Virus record (IMG/VR): IMGVR_UViG_3300042400_000421
Span: 22,059-86,058 of that record
Origin: a virus
Strand: one strand, 5' to 3'
Length of the DNA: 64,000 nucleotides
Made by a program: the position numbers and the translations under genes. The notes beneath the pieces were generated by a model. That model was not told where the DNA came from and ran no database searches. It was given only the letters and a program-made list of their open reading frames with translations. Of this stretch, positions 8,045-18,100 are shown in pieces (position 1 is the stretch's first letter; each line of letters starts with the position of its first letter).

Positions 8045-8440
8045 CTATTTTCCTTTAAAAACTACAACAACCGAGGGGAACGGTGCCGGATTCTTTTGAT
8101 CATCAAATTTTAGTCTACCCTTGATAAAGCGAATTTCATCAGAGTTCATGACAAAATTATGCCACCACCGAGTATCTGTGCGACTAGGGATTAGAAATAC
8201 AGAGGTCTTACCTTTTTCCTGCTCTCCGACAGCCTTCTCTAGCCATTTAGCAATAACATTGCCATAAGGAGGATTAACAAAATTGCAGTTACCCCATTCA
8301 ATCTCTAAACCGTCAAAAGAAGGGTCAGGAGGGCAAGGATCAAAATCAAAGTTAAACTCTTCATTAAGTTTTGCATAAAAAAGTTTTGGTGTTTTCCAAT
8401 TATCTCTGCTGGCTGTAAAATGGACTCTACTTGTATTCAT
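8045..8440 (-). CDS. Phage N6-adenine DNA methyltransferase (Dam family)
   Basis: This 131-residue protein matches the short phage Dam family: an N-terminal DNWKTP segment, FDFDPCPPDPS, then the catalytic NPPY in CNFVNPPYGNVIAKWLEKA, and FLIPSRTDTRWWH. It would methylate adenine at N6. It lies between two cytosine methyltransferase genes and overlaps the upstream one by 14 bases, leaving two bases before the next start. Small size is normal for this family. Confidence 0.92.
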   Translation of the reverse strand: MNTSRVHFTASRDNWKTPKLFYAKLNEEFNFDFDPCPPDPSFDGLEIEWGNCNFVNPPYGNVIAKWLEKAVGEQEKGKTSVFLIPSRTDTRWWHNFVMNSDEIRFIKGRLKFDDQKNPAPFPSVVVVFKGK

Positions 8441-9083
8441 TATATTTCTTCCTATTGTTTGTAATTGAGTTTAGGATTTCTAAACCTAAATCGTAAGGAA
8501 TGCGAGATCTATCTCTCGCTCCCTTGATGCCTTGTGTACCAGTTATTGAACCTCTAGGAGCAGCAACATGGCATGAGTCACCATTCTTGCAAGGAATACG
8601 AGGCTCCCAGTTTAAAACTTCACCCCATAAGTCAGTAGGTTTCATTCTTTTGTCCCCATACGAACAATATGTAATTGTATTTCTTGGCAACCCCTGAACA
8701 GCAGGGAGTTTGCGAAGCACTCCTCTTGGGTTTTCAATTAAATAACCATAAGTAGGATTTAAATTTTCAATTATGTTTCTAACATGCGTAACAAGATTTT
8801 GACTCTGAATAGCCATTTCTGTTTTAGGAATATAAGCACCTTTCCCTCCTGTCCAATGATGACCAATAGATGCAACGCTGAAAGCAGTGCAAGGGGGTGA
8901 TGCCCAAATAAAATCTGGTGTCCCATAAGTATTGTATAACCATTCACTTGTTATATCCATCATGTCAACAGTATGTGTTGATTCAAAGTCTGGACTTAAT
9001 TCAAAGCTAATGACTGTATGTCCGGCATCCTTAAATGCCTGTGTTGAGGAACCTGTCCCCGAAAAGAAGTCAAATATCAGCAT
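8427..9083 (-). CDS. Second C5-cytosine methyltransferase-like protein
   Basis: This 218-residue protein begins with the SAM-binding FDFFSGTGSSTQAF, then has an ASPPCTAFSVAS stretch corresponding to the catalytic Pro-Cys of C5 methyltransferases, and YLIENPRGVLRK as the ENV-like motif. It lacks the long recognition domain and is about half the size of the neighbouring enzyme, as in phage-type short cytosine methyltransferases. A cysteine-rich segment near 180 (RIPCKNGDSCH) may bind a metal. It may modify an unusual site or pyrimidine; the motifs support methyl transfer but not the exact product. Confidence 0.82.
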   Translation of the reverse strand: MLIFDFFSGTGSSTQAFKDAGHTVISFELSPDFESTHTVDMMDITSEWLYNTYGTPDFIWASPPCTAFSVASIGHHWTGGKGAYIPKTEMAIQSQNLVTHVRNIIENLNPTYGYLIENPRGVLRKLPAVQGLPRNTITYCSYGDKRMKPTDLWGEVLNWEPRIPCKNGDSCHVAAPRGSITGTQGIKGARDRSRIPYDLGLEILNSITNNRKKYNEYK

Positions 9084-9240
9084 CCCATTTTTTCCCTGCT
9101 ATTAGTTTTGGTGATTGATGGCAGATTCCACATTTACCGAAATATCCATCTCCGTAGTGCGTCTTCCACTCACGACAGCATAGCACTACTACTTCCATCC
9201 CAAAGCGTTGCTCAAGTTTTTTTCTTTCTTCACTTTTCAT
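9070..9240 (-). CDS. Small cysteine-containing protein (56 aa)
   Basis: This short frame encodes 56 residues starting MKSEERKKLEQRFGMEV, with VLCCREW and later FGKCGICHQSPKL, so four cysteines and a histidine could form a small zinc ribbon. It starts three bases after the stop of the 9244-9870 gene and its stop overlaps the start of the 218-residue methyltransferase by 14 bases. This snug fit between two genes is the main argument that it is expressed. Function unknown. Confidence 0.65.
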   Translation of the reverse strand: MKSEERKKLEQRFGMEVVVLCCREWKTHYGDGYFGKCGICHQSPKLIAGKKWDADI

Positions 9241-9243
9241 TGA

Positions 9244-9870
9244 TTACTCAATGTCATAATGGTATCTATTGTCATCAGATGTTTTCCACTTGTTAGCATC
9301 TTCAACATCCCATTTTCTAGTATTAACAAATCTCTCAATCAAAGTTCCAGTCTTTGTTGTAAAAGATGGATCAAATAATCTAACTCTATTGTTTGGCTGT
9401 ATAGCATAGTTTCCGTCATCTCTAAGCATTACATGGCCGCATTTGTGTTGCCCAGGGTTTGTACTAAATCCAAGGTTTATGGTGTTATCATCGGGGGCAT
9501 GCCAATCAAGCGTGAATAAATACTTAGCGTTTACAAACTCACCAGAACGAGCAACATAAGTCATTCTCATATTTCTCATTGCTTGAAATTCAGTAACCGC
9601 TACATGAGGACTAAAAGAGTTCCAAAGAACAAGTTCATGAATATCAACTTCAGGAACATTTGGTCTTTCACAAAAAGCATTTATAGGCATTCTCCACCAA
9701 ACCCCTCCATCCTCCATTAAGAAGTGAAATAAAGGACTTCTCCCTTGAATACTTGTTACTCCAAAAATCATGCAAGGGAAGTATTCATCATGAGAATCTA
9801 ATTGATCTCTTAAGAAGTTACCTCTAACGTAACATTCAATCATTGGTATATTGGCATTAAGTTCTGGCAT
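9244..9870 (-). CDS. Conserved-type hypothetical protein, mostly beta
   Basis: This 208-residue protein is read from the ATG at 9870 (MPELNANIP); the earlier start at 9945 would run through the preceding gene. It is rich in aromatic residues and predicted strands (GGVWWRMPINAFCERP, YLFTLDWHAPDD) and has no catalytic motif I can name. It lies between a nuclease-like gene and the methyltransferases. Its globular, single-domain look suggests an enzyme or inhibitor rather than a structural part. Confidence 0.72.
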   Translation of the reverse strand: MPELNANIPMIECYVRGNFLRDQLDSHDEYFPCMIFGVTSIQGRSPLFHFLMEDGGVWWRMPINAFCERPNVPEVDIHELVLWNSFSPHVAVTEFQAMRNMRMTYVARSGEFVNAKYLFTLDWHAPDDNTINLGFSTNPGQHKCGHVMLRDDGNYAIQPNNRVRLFDPSFTTKTGTLIERFVNTRKWDVEDANKWKTSDDNRYHYDIE

Positions 9871-9886
9871 TTTGTTTATCTTTCTT

Positions 9887-10186
9887 TTATTCGTAATCTG
9901 AATCTTTAATAAGTTCCTTAAAAACTTCCCATTCAATGATGGCAACTTTTACATCAGAATCTTCTCCAAGAACAACGGAGATGCAGGGGTGTTTATGGTT
10001 AGACTTCCAAGCGTCTTTTCTCATCTTTAACCAGTTAAGTCTAGTTAGACTAAACGAAGAACCATTGTGTTTATAGTCCAAGAGAAAACTGTGAAACTCA
10101 GCATCACCTTTTTTCAAACCCCTACCAGAATTCTTAACAGCCTTGGCAGCGTCTTTTTTAATCTCTTCTTTTTCTGTTCTTTTCAA
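9887..10186 (-). CDS. Possible small PD-(D/E)XK-type nuclease
   Basis: This 99-residue protein contains KKGDAEFHSFLLDYKHNG followed by a helix and CISVVLGEDSDVKVAIIEW. The Gly-Asp, then Asp-x-Lys two strands later matches the minimal core of small Holliday-resolvase or VRR-like nucleases. The start appears to be a TTG at 10186 with AGAAAG upstream. The nuclease call is an inference from this short motif and could be wrong. Confidence 0.55.
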   Translation of the reverse strand: MKRTEKEEIKKDAAKAVKNSGRGLKKGDAEFHSFLLDYKHNGSSFSLTRLNWLKMRKDAWKSNHKHPCISVVLGEDSDVKVAIIEWEVFKELIKDSDYE

Positions 10187-10201
10187 TGCAATTCTTTCTG
10201 A

Positions 10202-10330
10202 CTATTCCCAAAAATAATCATCGTCTTCAAAATCTTCCTCAATCTTCTTAATTAAGGCAATAGTTCCTATGACTAAAAGACCCGAAGCAATAGTAAAGGG
10301 TAGTGTTATAAATATAAGCAGTTTTTTCAT
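10202..10330 (-). CDS. Tiny single-pass membrane protein (42 aa)
   Basis: A 42-residue frame starts at the ATGA that overlaps the recA stop codon. It begins MKKLL and is hydrophobic to about residue 24 (FITLPFTIASGLLVIGTIAL), then turns to an acidic tail (EEDFEDDDYF). The basic start and acidic end suggest one membrane helix, or an uncleaved signal, with the tail outside. GTAGG lies directly before its ATG. Function unknown. Confidence 0.6.
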   Translation of the reverse strand: MKKLLIFITLPFTIASGLLVIGTIALIKKIEEDFEDDDYFWE

Positions 10331-11244
10331 CCTACTAATATTTTAGCACTAATCTCCTCAATCTGCTTTTCGGTTAACTCAATCTTACCCATACCATTCC
10401 ACTTCTCTTCCTGATAGAAGAACCAAGCGCCTCTGCGTTCAATAATCCCCATCTCAATGGCGATATCAAGCATTTCACGATACTTATCAATAGAAGCCTC
10501 TTGGGGGAGAACATAATACTCACCCTTTGTGCCGATACTCGCTCTTTGCTTTGTCTTCTCAATAGTCCAAGCAACCTTCTGAGAAGTAATCATATTACGA
10601 TCATCTCTTTCCATTTCCTTAGATGACTGTGACAAGAACAACTTAACAATATTATGCATATTATGGAAAACTGAGTTACCAATTTTTGCCTTAGTAACTG
10701 CATACATTCCACTCAAGTCCATTGTCTGATGAGCAATAAAGATCATTATGTTTCTCTCTTTATGGAGGTAGTTAACCAACTGCTGAAGAAGAGCGCCTTG
10801 AGAGCGAGCAAGCAAACCAATTGCTTTACTTCCTTCCGGCTTGTCGTATGCTTCCTGTCTAATGATATTTGATAGAGAGTCAAACAAGAAGATGTGCTTC
10901 TCTTCTTGATGGTTCAGGTAAGGATAAAGATTCTTTAGAATATCCTCAACAACTGTTGATTGAATTACAACAATATCCTCAATGTTTACACCACACTTAG
11001 CAGCATACTCTTCATTAAATGAATATTCAGAGTCAACTATTACAGGCCTAAAACCTTTAGCCTGAGCTTCAGCAAGAATTCTGAAACAAATAGTTGACTT
11101 ACCTACTGAGGGGTTGCCCCAAAATAAATGAGTAGCCCCAGTATTTAAACCACCGCCTAGTGCTCGGTTAAGACCGACACTTGGAGTTTCAATAACCTCA
11201 TGGATTGGCATGAGGTCGCCTTTACGCTTATCTACAATTAGCAT
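10327..11244 (-). CDS. recA: RecA-type recombinase
   Basis: This 305-residue protein carries GNPSVGKST as Walker A at about 43-51, DSEYSF as the following strand, HIFLFDSLS as Walker B and IMIFIAHQT as the glutamine-sensor strand. The C-terminal GAWFFYQEEKWNGMGK is the typical RecA end of core. It is shorter than host RecA and lacks the long N-terminal helix, as in phage forms. It would drive strand exchange for replication and repair. An extended -10 box and an A-rich leader precede it, so it may head its own transcript. Confidence 0.93.
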   Translation of the reverse strand: MLIVDKRKGDLMPIHEVIETPSVGLNRALGGGLNTGATHLFWGNPSVGKSTICFRILAEAQAKGFRPVIVDSEYSFNEEYAAKCGVNIEDIVVIQSTVVEDILKNLYPYLNHQEEKHIFLFDSLSNIIRQEAYDKPEGSKAIGLLARSQGALLQQLVNYLHKERNIMIFIAHQTMDLSGMYAVTKAKIGNSVFHNMHNIVKLFLSQSSKEMERDDRNMITSQKVAWTIEKTKQRASIGTKGEYYVLPQEASIDKYREMLDIAIEMGIIERRGAWFFYQEEKWNGMGKIELTEKQIEEISAKILVG

Positions 11245-11273
11245 ATACTTTTCTTTCTTTTATAGTTTTTATT

Positions 11274-11282
11274 ATCATAACA
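11274..11282 (-). promoter_or_regulatory. Extended -10 promoter for recA
   Basis: TGTTATGAT reads on the minus strand, 29 bases before the recA start, in a 46-base gap. It shares TGnTATGATA with the boxes at 3624-3632 and 24574-24582. The leader downstream contains AAGAAAG and GAAAAG as ribosome sites. Confidence 0.5.
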
Positions 11283-11290
11283 CATGGATA

Positions 11291-12325
11291 CTATAGAGTT
11301 CCCATCCAATTATGAATTATTTCCGCACAATATTCAAAATCAACACAATTTTTAAATGTTTTATATGCATTAATAGACATTTCATCTAATACATCTTTAT
11401 TGATATAAATTTCTTTTATTTTCTTTATTGCATCGTCATTTGAATACTGATCTAAGTCAATGCAACTTTTATCATTAAATAGTTCTTGAGCTAACTGATT
11501 TCGGTACAGAGAACTTCTTATGATTGTTGGTCTTCCACAGGCGTAAGCATTATAAATTATATGACCATACCCATCACCATGATCTTTGACATGAAAAACT
11601 AAATCATCATTATTCATTGAGTTTGCTAGGTCTACAACACCTGACATATTACCATCACGGCACTGACCACCATAGCTGTTGAATTTAATTTCTGGTATGG
11701 ACTTCTCAAGTTCATTAAAATCTCTCCAGCCAATTGGTAATTCCTGTAACAAATTTACATAGCTACTTATTCTTCCAGATTCTTTATGACTTGTTGGCTT
11801 AAATATATTTGTATCAAACTCTTGATGATAGTAGATTACATTAGCATCTTCAATAGTCCCCGGATTAACAGATCCCATAACATTAAGTCCTCTGAATATA
11901 TTAGGGTCCCAATTATTTCCAATTTGAATTATCAACTTAGCCTGTGGTTGAAACTTTTTGATTAACTCTTGAAATACAGAAATGTGCGCTGGTATTGAAG
12001 CAATCATGAAATCAAATTTCTGGCTCTTAAAAGCTTCTAATGTTATTCCATTATGTGTTGTTATATTGCCGGGGTCATACACGCTATATACACCATCTGA
12101 ATGTTCTTTAACAACATTAAGAGGAGGAGTGTTATCTGCTAATACTTGGGTTTTAACATCAAGAAATTGTTTAGCAGTATCTAATTGGTCATTGATAGCC
12201 CAGTAGCCTTCATAGAACCATTCAAGCCCGATTGGTCTATATACATTCATTCCTAGCCTCTCCTCAAAAAGCATCACCAATGAACGCAAAAGAGAGTTGT
12301 GATGAAAATCAGTTAAGATATTCAT
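11291..12325 (-). CDS. Glycosyltransferase-like protein
   Basis: This 344-residue protein has a two-domain GT-B look. The C-terminal domain contains HGDGYGHIIYNAYACGRPTI, the place where GT-B enzymes bind the nucleotide sugar (the E/G-x7-E type loop), then a helix-rich end. The N-terminal half mentions no known motif. It overlaps the FkbM methyltransferase by 4 bases and is the last gene of a sugar cluster running from 15132. A role in modifying DNA bases or virion proteins with sugars is possible; the acceptor is unknown. Confidence 0.72.
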   Translation of the reverse strand: MNILTDFHHNSLLRSLVMLFEERLGMNVYRPIGLEWFYEGYWAINDQLDTAKQFLDVKTQVLADNTPPLNVVKEHSDGVYSVYDPGNITTHNGITLEAFKSQKFDFMIASIPAHISVFQELIKKFQPQAKLIIQIGNNWDPNIFRGLNVMGSVNPGTIEDANVIYYHQEFDTNIFKPTSHKESGRISSYVNLLQELPIGWRDFNELEKSIPEIKFNSYGGQCRDGNMSGVVDLANSMNNDDLVFHVKDHGDGYGHIIYNAYACGRPTIIRSSLYRNQLAQELFNDKSCIDLDQYSNDDAIKKIKEIYINKDVLDEMSINAYKTFKNCVDFEYCAEIIHNWMGTL

Positions 12326-13071
12326 TGTTTTTCAAAATATGCTAAACCAATAGTTTCATAATTTTGTACATCTGCAAAACGCTTGTTTGTTACATCTTTA
12401 AACTGATTGCCAATAAGAGTATTAAATTCTTTATACATCTCCTTGGTTGTTGGCAAAGCATGAAGTTCTGCAACAATGCTATTAATCTTCTCCAATGTCT
12501 CAGGAGATGCTCCCTTGAAAGCACTCCACTCAGCGCCTTCGCAATCAATCTTAAGAATATCTACATTATCAATATCACCAAGAACATCATCAAGACTAAT
12601 TGTGCTTACTTTAATTTCGCGGCCTTCTGTCCAAAGATCCTTTTGCCATTCTGAAGAATCGATAGTATTCCCAATAAAGCGATGATGTGAACCTGATTCT
12701 GTATTCTCATTGCCATATCTTAATACAACTTCCTTACCTGATACTTCATTAATAGCTTTATGGTGGAGAGTAAAATTGTTTTCCCATCCATTTGCTTTAA
12801 CATTCTTCATAATAAGTTCAGCATTCTCCGGCAATGGCTCAACTGCAATCACTTTGAATCCACGACTGAGCATTGCGAGTGAGCAACCTCCAGCATGTGC
12901 GCCAATATCTACTGCTGTAGATTTTTCAAGGTCAACCTGCAAGTCGCCAATCTTGTATTCATCCTCGGCAATGCAAGAATACAAAGTATTCCAGTCATTA
13001 GTTCCTTGTCTTGTGAATATAGTTACCTCCACACCCCAAGGTGTTTTAATCTTATCTTCTTTATATTGCAT
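12322..13071 (-). CDS. FkbM-family methyltransferase
   Basis: This 249-residue enzyme has the SAM-binding motif VDIGAHAGGCSLAML near 50-64, an acidic VIAVEPLPENAELI that binds the ribose, and DILKIDCEGAEWSAF near 171-185, the FkbM hallmark. Family members usually methylate a hydroxyl on a sugar or polyketide, and here the gene sits between two glycosyltransferases with 4- and 11-base overlaps. The cluster therefore probably builds an O-methylated glycan. Confidence 0.9.
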   Translation of the reverse strand: MQYKEDKIKTPWGVEVTIFTRQGTNDWNTLYSCIAEDEYKIGDLQVDLEKSTAVDIGAHAGGCSLAMLSRGFKVIAVEPLPENAELIMKNVKANGWENNFTLHHKAINEVSGKEVVLRYGNENTESGSHHRFIGNTIDSSEWQKDLWTEGREIKVSTISLDDVLGDIDNVDILKIDCEGAEWSAFKGASPETLEKINSIVAELHALPTTKEMYKEFNTLIGNQFKDVTNKRFADVQNYETIGLAYFEKQ

Positions 13072-14059
13072 CTAAAAATTCCTTCCATTGTTTCATTATT
13101 TTCTTTTTACCAAATACATCAATAGCGTAGGCTCTTTGCTTTTCACTAATCTGTTTTGCGTATGCATCGTTGTCAATCAACTCTTGTGTTTGTGAAATCA
13201 TTTCCTCAATGCTTCCACATACGATTCCACCAAAATCCCTAAGAATATCTTCCACTTCATAGAAATCAAAATTATATATAATATTTGCCATTTGATTACT
13301 GATTGCGACAATTGGCAATCCCATCATTAATGCTTCAATAAAAGACAGCGTATATGATGCAGGAGCAGTTCCACCATATGGCATAACTCTTGCCTCTTGC
13401 ATTCTCTTTATCTGAGCCTCGTAAGGTATAGCACCGCCGTTATATTTACCTAAGTCATCATTGCCGGGGCCATAGATTGTCCCATCAAATTTCTCAATAA
13501 CAGCCATGACTTCATCGTAATGACAATGATCTCTTCTACCTTTTAATGTCTGGGCAAAGTTAACAACATTGCGACCATCGCCAGTCCAGCCCGACAACTC
13601 ATCTTCATCTTTGCAAAAACGAATGAGTATATCTTCCCCAATGTAATTAGAAATCCTTCTTTCGTTTGGAGAGTATCTAATAATCTTTAGACCTTCATCA
13701 CGCATTGGTTTCAAAGCTGCCTCTACTGCTTCAGTAGACTGACCTATTGTTCTCCAAATTACATTCTTATGCTTAATCCGACTCCAGTTTTCAATAATTA
13801 CATTAGGCGAATGCATTACGATAATGACATCAAATGGGTCAATAAGTTCACTTGGCAAGTTTGTCTTTGGAAAATTGGTTGCAAAAGGTACATACTCATG
13901 ATACATAACCGCATTCTTAATTGCTGGTCTTGGATGACTGATATGCCCCGCCGGATCAATGTATGCTCCATTAGAGAATACCTCATGACCCAAATCTGTT
14001 AGCAGCTGTACTTCATCATATTCCAATATTGAATGACAACTTAAATAATGTATTTTCAT
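13061..14059 (-). CDS. Glycosyltransferase (GT-B fold)
   Basis: This 332-residue protein is read from the ATG at 14059 (MKIHYLSCHSILEYDE), which overlaps the stop of the upstream gene as ATGA and has AGAGGAAGT upstream. The C-terminal half has YTLSFIEALMMGLPIVAIS, the classic donor-binding loop of GT-B transferases. The N-terminal half has the Rossmann pattern DVIIVMHSPNV. It lies between a second glycosyltransferase and the FkbM gene. Confidence 0.85.
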   Translation of the reverse strand: MKIHYLSCHSILEYDEVQLLTDLGHEVFSNGAYIDPAGHISHPRPAIKNAVMYHEYVPFATNFPKTNLPSELIDPFDVIIVMHSPNVIIENWSRIKHKNVIWRTIGQSTEAVEAALKPMRDEGLKIIRYSPNERRISNYIGEDILIRFCKDEDELSGWTGDGRNVVNFAQTLKGRRDHCHYDEVMAVIEKFDGTIYGPGNDDLGKYNGGAIPYEAQIKRMQEARVMPYGGTAPASYTLSFIEALMMGLPIVAISNQMANIIYNFDFYEVEDILRDFGGIVCGSIEEMISQTQELIDNDAYAKQISEKQRAYAIDVFGKKKIMKQWKEFLDAI

Positions 14060-15132
14060 TTTACTTCCTCTAGTATTTCCCATGCTCTTTTGATGTACGG
14101 TTGAGATACTTTCTCCCAAGTCATGTTTTCACTTATATACAACGCACTATTATATGTGTGTTGTGCAATCTGTTCGTAGTTACTAGTAACATGAATCATT
14201 TTGTCACACAAGTCGTCAAAGATTGGCTCTGCCCATAATCCACAGTTCTCATACCGACCAAACATTTTCCATGTACTCCAATTAAAATCAAGAGGTACTG
14301 ACATATCTGCGAACTCAGTGCAGGCTAATGCATTTGTACAAATTGTTGGGATACCTTTAGCAATTGATTGAAACGGTATATTCCCCCATCCTTCTCCGCT
14401 GGTCGGATAGATGAGACAGTCAGCCATATCATAAATCTCTCCCAGTTTCTCATGTGAAACTTCATCATCAATAATCTCAATCTGGGGATGGCGAAGAGAA
14501 TGCATCTCTCTACCTCTAAAGATTCTTCCATCAGGTTCACCATTGGATTTATAAATTAAACGGTAGTTATCGTTACCCTCATACAATCTTAAAAAAGCAT
14601 CAACAGCCATTTGAGAGTTCTTCCGGCTGGAAGGTGAACCCATAGACAAGAATGTAAATGTTGAATGTGGTGTTCTTAGCTTGGGAGAATAAATATTGGG
14701 GTCAACTCCAAGCTTAAACTCATGAACCGGCCGATGAACACCCGACTCAATGAATACCTTTTGCATAGCAACACTGCATGTCCAAATCTCATCCATGCTA
14801 TTGCATAGATCAACCCAATAATTAGGAAGTCTATTTGTCTCCCAGAATGTAAATCCAACGGAATAACGTTGTGACTTTACAAAACCATCAGGTACGGAAT
14901 GATTAATGATAATCTCTTGTGTGCAATCATCTTTCTCCATGTACCCGATACCAAGACCTTCCAGCATCGCCATATCAGGTGGCATTTGAATCTTTCCAAT
15001 CTCGGTCCAGTCCGTGGGCTTGCTTCTACGGATTGGCAATCCGCTTGACCCAATGAAGTCCCATAGGCGGTCGGGCGTGTATCCGTAGCCCTCACTAAAT
15101 TTTGGTATTTGGTTATCCGACCAAACCAGCAT
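14056..15132 (-). CDS. Group 1 glycosyltransferase
   Basis: This 358-residue protein has a typical GT4 donor site: YPTSGEGWGNIPFQSIAKGI then PTICTNALACTEFAD near 255-285, preceded by TFLSMGSPSSRKNSQMAVDA at the start of the second domain. It transfers a sugar from a nucleotide donor. It starts within the last 20 bases of the DNA polymerase gene, so it is translated from the same message as the replication genes. Confidence 0.9.
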   Translation of the reverse strand: MLVWSDNQIPKFSEGYGYTPDRLWDFIGSSGLPIRRSKPTDWTEIGKIQMPPDMAMLEGLGIGYMEKDDCTQEIIINHSVPDGFVKSQRYSVGFTFWETNRLPNYWVDLCNSMDEIWTCSVAMQKVFIESGVHRPVHEFKLGVDPNIYSPKLRTPHSTFTFLSMGSPSSRKNSQMAVDAFLRLYEGNDNYRLIYKSNGEPDGRIFRGREMHSLRHPQIEIIDDEVSHEKLGEIYDMADCLIYPTSGEGWGNIPFQSIAKGIPTICTNALACTEFADMSVPLDFNWSTWKMFGRYENCGLWAEPIFDDLCDKMIHVTSNYEQIAQHTYNSALYISENMTWEKVSQPYIKRAWEILEEVK

Positions 15133-18100
15133 GCACTAATCCTTTCATATCTATATACTTTGCAATTGGAATCATTGCTCTCTCATTTTCAATCTTGTAC
15201 GAGTCAAGCCGTGTCAAAGTTTTCTTGTCCTCAATTTTAGCAAGTTTTGCAGCATACCATGAACCCTTTTTGATGATACTTTTTACCTTACCAAATACCC
15301 CAGGGAATACAACAATCTTAAAGATCTGTTCCCCATCCCAGCAATAAAGGTTTGCCATATCCTTACCAGTCTGTGTTGTAAAGAATCTAGTGTGAAAGAT
15401 ATACAACAACGTCTTTTCATCGTCAGCGCCACCCAGTCCCGATGGATACAGCCACGCATAGTCATGCTCTTTTGCCTTAGCACGAAGTTTTACAAACTCA
15501 TGCATCGGTGTATCTATATAATGGTATGCGTCACAAAAAGAGTGAAGTGTCCGGTCACCAATCAATGCGTACACATAGTCTCTCACGGCCACTTCTGTAT
15601 CACGCTCTGCAAACACCGTAGCAGAGCCTGACGCATCTTCAAACTCAATACGGAGGTATTGTGGTGTTTTCTTAGTAGAACGCACCACAGCCTTTACCAT
15701 CGTCAATGGAGAGTTAATCTCATGGAAGTTCGCTATGTCTTCTACGAATTCATCCATCTCGTTCTTCTCCGAATGAATTGTAATTGGAAAACCCAAAATT
15801 GGAAGATAGTAACGCTCATGTTCATATTGAGAAGCAAACCCAATTGATTTGAATGCGCCTACCTTATCTAAGTTATCTTTAACATTAACTCTAACTGCTC
15901 TCTTAGAGCATTTGTTTGTGAATTCATCGTAAGAGTTAAATGGTCGCTTAGCTTTAATCTCGTCAATTGCTGTACGACCACATGCCTGAACATTGCTTAG
16001 TCCAAACCTAATTCCTACTTGCCCATCAACATAACCAACGGTAAAGTACTCATCTGACTCATTAATATCGGGAGGAAAGATATTCACACCCAATCTCTGC
16101 GCTTCCATCAAGTAAGCCGTAATCTTATCCGTTGCATCTTCATTGCAAAGCAAAGCCCAAGTGAACTCAAGCGGATAGTTGACTTTGAGCCACATAGTCT
16201 GGTAAGACAACATTGAATAAGCAACAGCATGAGACTTGTTAAACATGTACAAGGCTGCTAACTCAAAGTCCAGCCAAATCTTTTCCGCTTTCTCTTTTGT
16301 AATATATTGGTTATTGACAAACTTTTCTCTGTATTCATCAAATCCAGCAGCGTCACGCTTCTTACCAATGATTTTTCTAAGTTTGTCTGCTTCAGCCCAA
16401 GTGAAGTCTGCAAGCAACACAGCCATTTGCATTAGTTGCTCTTGGAAGATGACAGTTCCGTAAGTTTCACGAAGAATATCTTCAACCAAAGGGTGAGGGT
16501 AGCGAGGCTTCTTCTCACCTTTCTTGCAGTCAATATAAGTCTTACCTTGTGACAACAATGCCCCCGGTCTTACTAATGCGTTACTAACTACTAAATCATT
16601 GAAGTTATCCACGCCCATTCTTTCAATAAGATTTCGATAAGCAGCAGCATCGGCTTGGAATACACCTACTGTATTTCCGTCATTAATTGCTGTATATACT
16701 TTAGGGTCATTAAGCTCAAGAGATTGTTCTGTTACATCAATACCAGTTCTCTCTTTGATCTTAGACAAGCAATCCTTAATCACTGAAACGGTTTTAAGAC
16801 CTAATACGTCAATCTTAATTAACCCAACCGCTTCGGCATCTTCCATGTCAAAGGCTGTTACGACTGAACGAATACCAGCATTGACATCTTTTCTAGACTC
16901 AACAGGGCAAATTTCAGTTAAAGGAATAGATGAAACGACCATTCCGGCAGCATGAATGCCTGCATTACGAATACGACCTTCAAGTTTCTTTGACAACTCT
17001 GCAACATCAGGATACTTCTTACAAAAGATCTTACCCTTATCAGATGTTTCTAATTCTTCAATTGTCTCAAAGTATGGAGTAATTGCATTAATCTCTTGAA
17101 ATGGAACTTGGAAAACTCTAGACACATCCTTAACAGCAGACTTAGGCTTATATGTTCCATAAGTAGTAATTGCTGCTACTTTGTCATGACCCCATCTATC
17201 ACGAAGATAATTTCTTACTTCATGTCTGCGCTTATCTTCAAAGTCCAAGTCAATGTCGGGGTAGTCATTACGCTCAGGGTTAATAAATCGTGCAAACAAC
17301 AGATTATATTTGATTGGATCTACTTTAGAAATATCAAGAAGATAGGCCATAAGGCTTCCTCCAACTGAGCCACGACCAGTGCCACGACCAATATTATTTG
17401 CGTCTGCCCATTTAACAAGATCCCAAACAATTAAGAAGTAGTCAGAGAAACCAAGTTGTTTAATAATTCCCAACTCTTCTTCAAGACGAACTTTGTATTC
17501 TTCTCCTAGATTGCGATTAGATAATTCAAATTCTGTAAGTTCACGAATGTAATCATCAGAATTAAATAACTTTGAATATTTAGGAAGAAGATTCTTTCTC
17601 TTCTCAATCTTTGCAGTGCATTTCTCTGCAACTTCAATAGTATTTTCAAGATATGAGATATCAGAGTACCCAGCATCTTGAAACCAATTATAAACGGTAT
17701 CGGCATCTGCCATGTAAGGATTGATATCGTCAAACCGGAGGCTTCTCTGCGGATACATTTTATTAATCTTGTCTACGATAGAAGAGTCGGGGTCGTTAAG
17801 AACCGGCATATTTTCTTTTGCGTAGCGCTCTTCTCCTGCACTTAGGCTTGGATACTGGGAAACCATCAACAATACTTCTTCACAACCCTTTTCATCATGT
17901 GTAGGAAAGTGACAGTCAGCAGTTGCAACAACTTTCTTATCAAAGGCTTTTGACAAGTCAATAAGCCCATCATTTATAGACTTTGGATTCCATGCTTGAA
18001 TCTCAAAATAGAAATCGTCTTTGAATATCTTTACAAATCGTTCGGACAATTGTTCAGCTCTTGAATAGTTGCCTGACTCAATAGCCTTTGCAATAGAGCT

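Noticed and set aside
6651-9083. A restriction-modification system
   Set aside because: No restriction endonuclease is next to the methyltransferases; the HNH gene lies 16 kb away and has a homing-type form.
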